From Clostridiales bacterium (GTDB lineage: Bacteria > Bacillota > Clostridia > Oscillospirales > Oscillospiraceae): 6,501 bases of DNA. Every line of letters starts with the position of its first letter. The stretch's first letter is position 1. Below, piece by piece: positions 5,617 to 6,501 of this stretch. The stretch is from NCBI GenBank assembly GCA_003522945.1, contig DPHR01000121.1, positions 1-6,501 on the forward strand, written 5' to 3'. The position numbers were made by a program, and so were the translations under genes. The notes beneath the pieces are model-generated. The model was not told the DNA's origin. It ran no database searches and was given only the letters and a program-made list of their open reading frames with translations.

Positions 5617-5654
5617 GGAAAGAATGAATTCGATTCCCGAAAGGATCCTGCCCG

Positions 5655-6501
5655 ATGACTTCCTTCAGCGTAAAAAAGCCGTTTACCGTGTTCGTAGCGG
5701 TGGTAGCCATTCTGGTGTTCGGCGTGATGTCGTACGTCAAGATGACCCCCGACCTGATGCCGAACATGGACTACCCCTACGTCGTCGTGGTGACGACGTA
5801 TCCGGGCGCCGCGCCGGAGGAGGTCGAAGCCGTCGTCACCAAGCCGATGGAGCAGAGCATGGCGACGCTCAATGATATCAAGACCGTGACCTCCACCTCG
5901 GCGGAGAACTATTCGATGCTTGTACTGGAGTTTGAGCAGAGCACGAATATGGACAGCGCCGTGGTGGACATTCTGCAGAAAACGCAGATGCTCACCGGCC
6001 GCTGGGACGATTCCATCGGCACGCCGAGCATCATCCGCATCAACCCGAACATGATCCCCGTGATGGTCGCGGCGGTCGATTCGTCCGAAATGGACCGCTA
6101 CGAGCTCTCTCGCTTTGCCAAGGACACCGTCATCCCCGCGCTGGAAGGCACGACGGGCGTGGCAAGCATCACGACCGGCGGCATGATCGAGCGGACAATG
6201 ACCATCGAGGTCAACGAGGCCAAGCTCGACAAAATGAACGCAAAGATCGCCGAAGCCATCGACAAGGCGATGGAAGACGCCAGAAAGCAGCTCGAGGACG
6301 CGCAGAAGGAGCTGGACGAGAACCGCGAGAAGGTCGAGGCCGGCACGAACCAGCTTCTCAGCGCATCGAGCGGCATCTCCGATTCCATCAAGCAGGGCGA
6401 GGACGATCTCGCCGACACGCTCACCGCCGCCGGAGAGACCGCGGCGAAGCTCGCCTCCGCGCGCGCCGCCATCGACGCGCTCAACGCCCAGCTCGAACAG
6501 G
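5655..6501 (+). CDS. RND-family efflux transporter permease, 3' end cut by window edge
   Basis: RND permeases export drugs, lipids or other compounds using the proton gradient. The frame is open from ATG 5655 to the edge (282 full codons). Residues 9-28 form the first membrane helix. The AcrB-like porter start follows: TPDLMPNMDYP (31-41), TYPGAAPEEVEAVVTKPME (48-66), an FE...N.D-A segment (93-102), a Q.K-like stretch (108-112) and TTGVASI (166-172). After VNEAKLDKMNAKIAEAI (186-202), where AcrB would continue its porter fold, comes a charged heptad-rich coiled coil from about 190 to at least 282, still open at the edge. AAAGGA (5640-5645) lies 9 nt before the ATG, and other upstream ATGs (5615, 5624) are out of frame. 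A terminator separates it from the TRAP operon. The family is firm. The substrate, full length and remaining helices are outside the window. Confidence 0.9.
   Translation, partial: MTSFSVKKPFTVFVAVVAILVFGVMSYVKMTPDLMPNMDYPYVVVVTTYPGAAPEEVEAVVTKPMEQSMATLNDIKTVTSTSAENYSMLVLEFEQSTNMDSAVVDILQKTQMLTGRWDDSIGTPSIIRINPNMIPVMVAAVDSSEMDRYELSRFAKDTVIPALEGTTGVASITTGGMIERTMTIEVNEAKLDKMNAKIAEAIDKAMEDARKQLEDAQKELDENREKVEAGTNQLLSASSGISDSIKQGEDDLADTLTAAGETAAKLASARAAIDALNAQLEQ

Noticed and set aside
5594..5875. Plus-strand open frame of 93 codons at the start of the efflux gene
   Set aside because: It is out of frame with the RND protein that starts at 5655 and shows arginine-rich shadow composition.
1..6501. 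CRISPR array, tRNA or rRNA gene, phage or transposase gene
   Set aside because: No regularly spaced direct repeats, tRNA-like cloverleaf, rRNA segment or mobile-element protein was recognised by eye; tRNA and Rfam scans would settle this.

Overview
The window looks like ordinary chromosomal DNA from a GC-rich, spore-forming member of the Firmicutes. The class Clostridia, order Oscillospirales, is my best guess. The germination protease gene gpr sits divergently next to rpsT, a known neighbourhood in spore formers. Promoters have sigma-A form, coding DNA is GC-rich with short AT-rich gaps, and ribosome binding sites are strong (AGGAGG type). The genus cannot be read from this sequence.

Layout. 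Bases 1-557 (minus) hold the N-terminal part of gpr, cut by the window edge; both catalytic aspartates are already visible. The gpr-rpsT gap holds a sigma-G-like promoter for gpr and a textbook sigma-A promoter for rpsT, back to back. rpsT (735-1001) ends in a perfect terminator. A gap with an 18-bp perfect palindrome and a -10 box leads to a diacylglycerol-kinase-family lipid kinase (1178-2074). Two strong hairpins without a U-tract follow. A sigma-A promoter then drives a tripartite (TRAP) transporter of the TAXI type: a lipoprotein solute receptor (2368-3357) and a fused 4TM/12TM permease (3509-5434). A long imperfect inverted repeat lies between them, and a related degenerate copy follows the permease. 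A strong terminator (5529-5565) closes the operon. From 5655 to the right edge is the start of an RND-family efflux pump whose first extracytoplasmic domain runs into a long coiled coil.

How the genes relate. Only the two TRAP genes form an evident functional unit: the lipoprotein captures a small solute outside the membrane and the fused permease imports it with a cation gradient. The others look like independent units: ribosome assembly (rpsT), spore germination (gpr), lipid phosphorylation and export. No RNA genes, CRISPR array, phage genes or insertion sequence were seen. I found no new multi-gene system. The points most worth a second look are the paired inverted repeats around the permease, the coiled-coil RND protein, the gpr promoter and TTG start, and the 18-bp palindrome before the lipid kinase.
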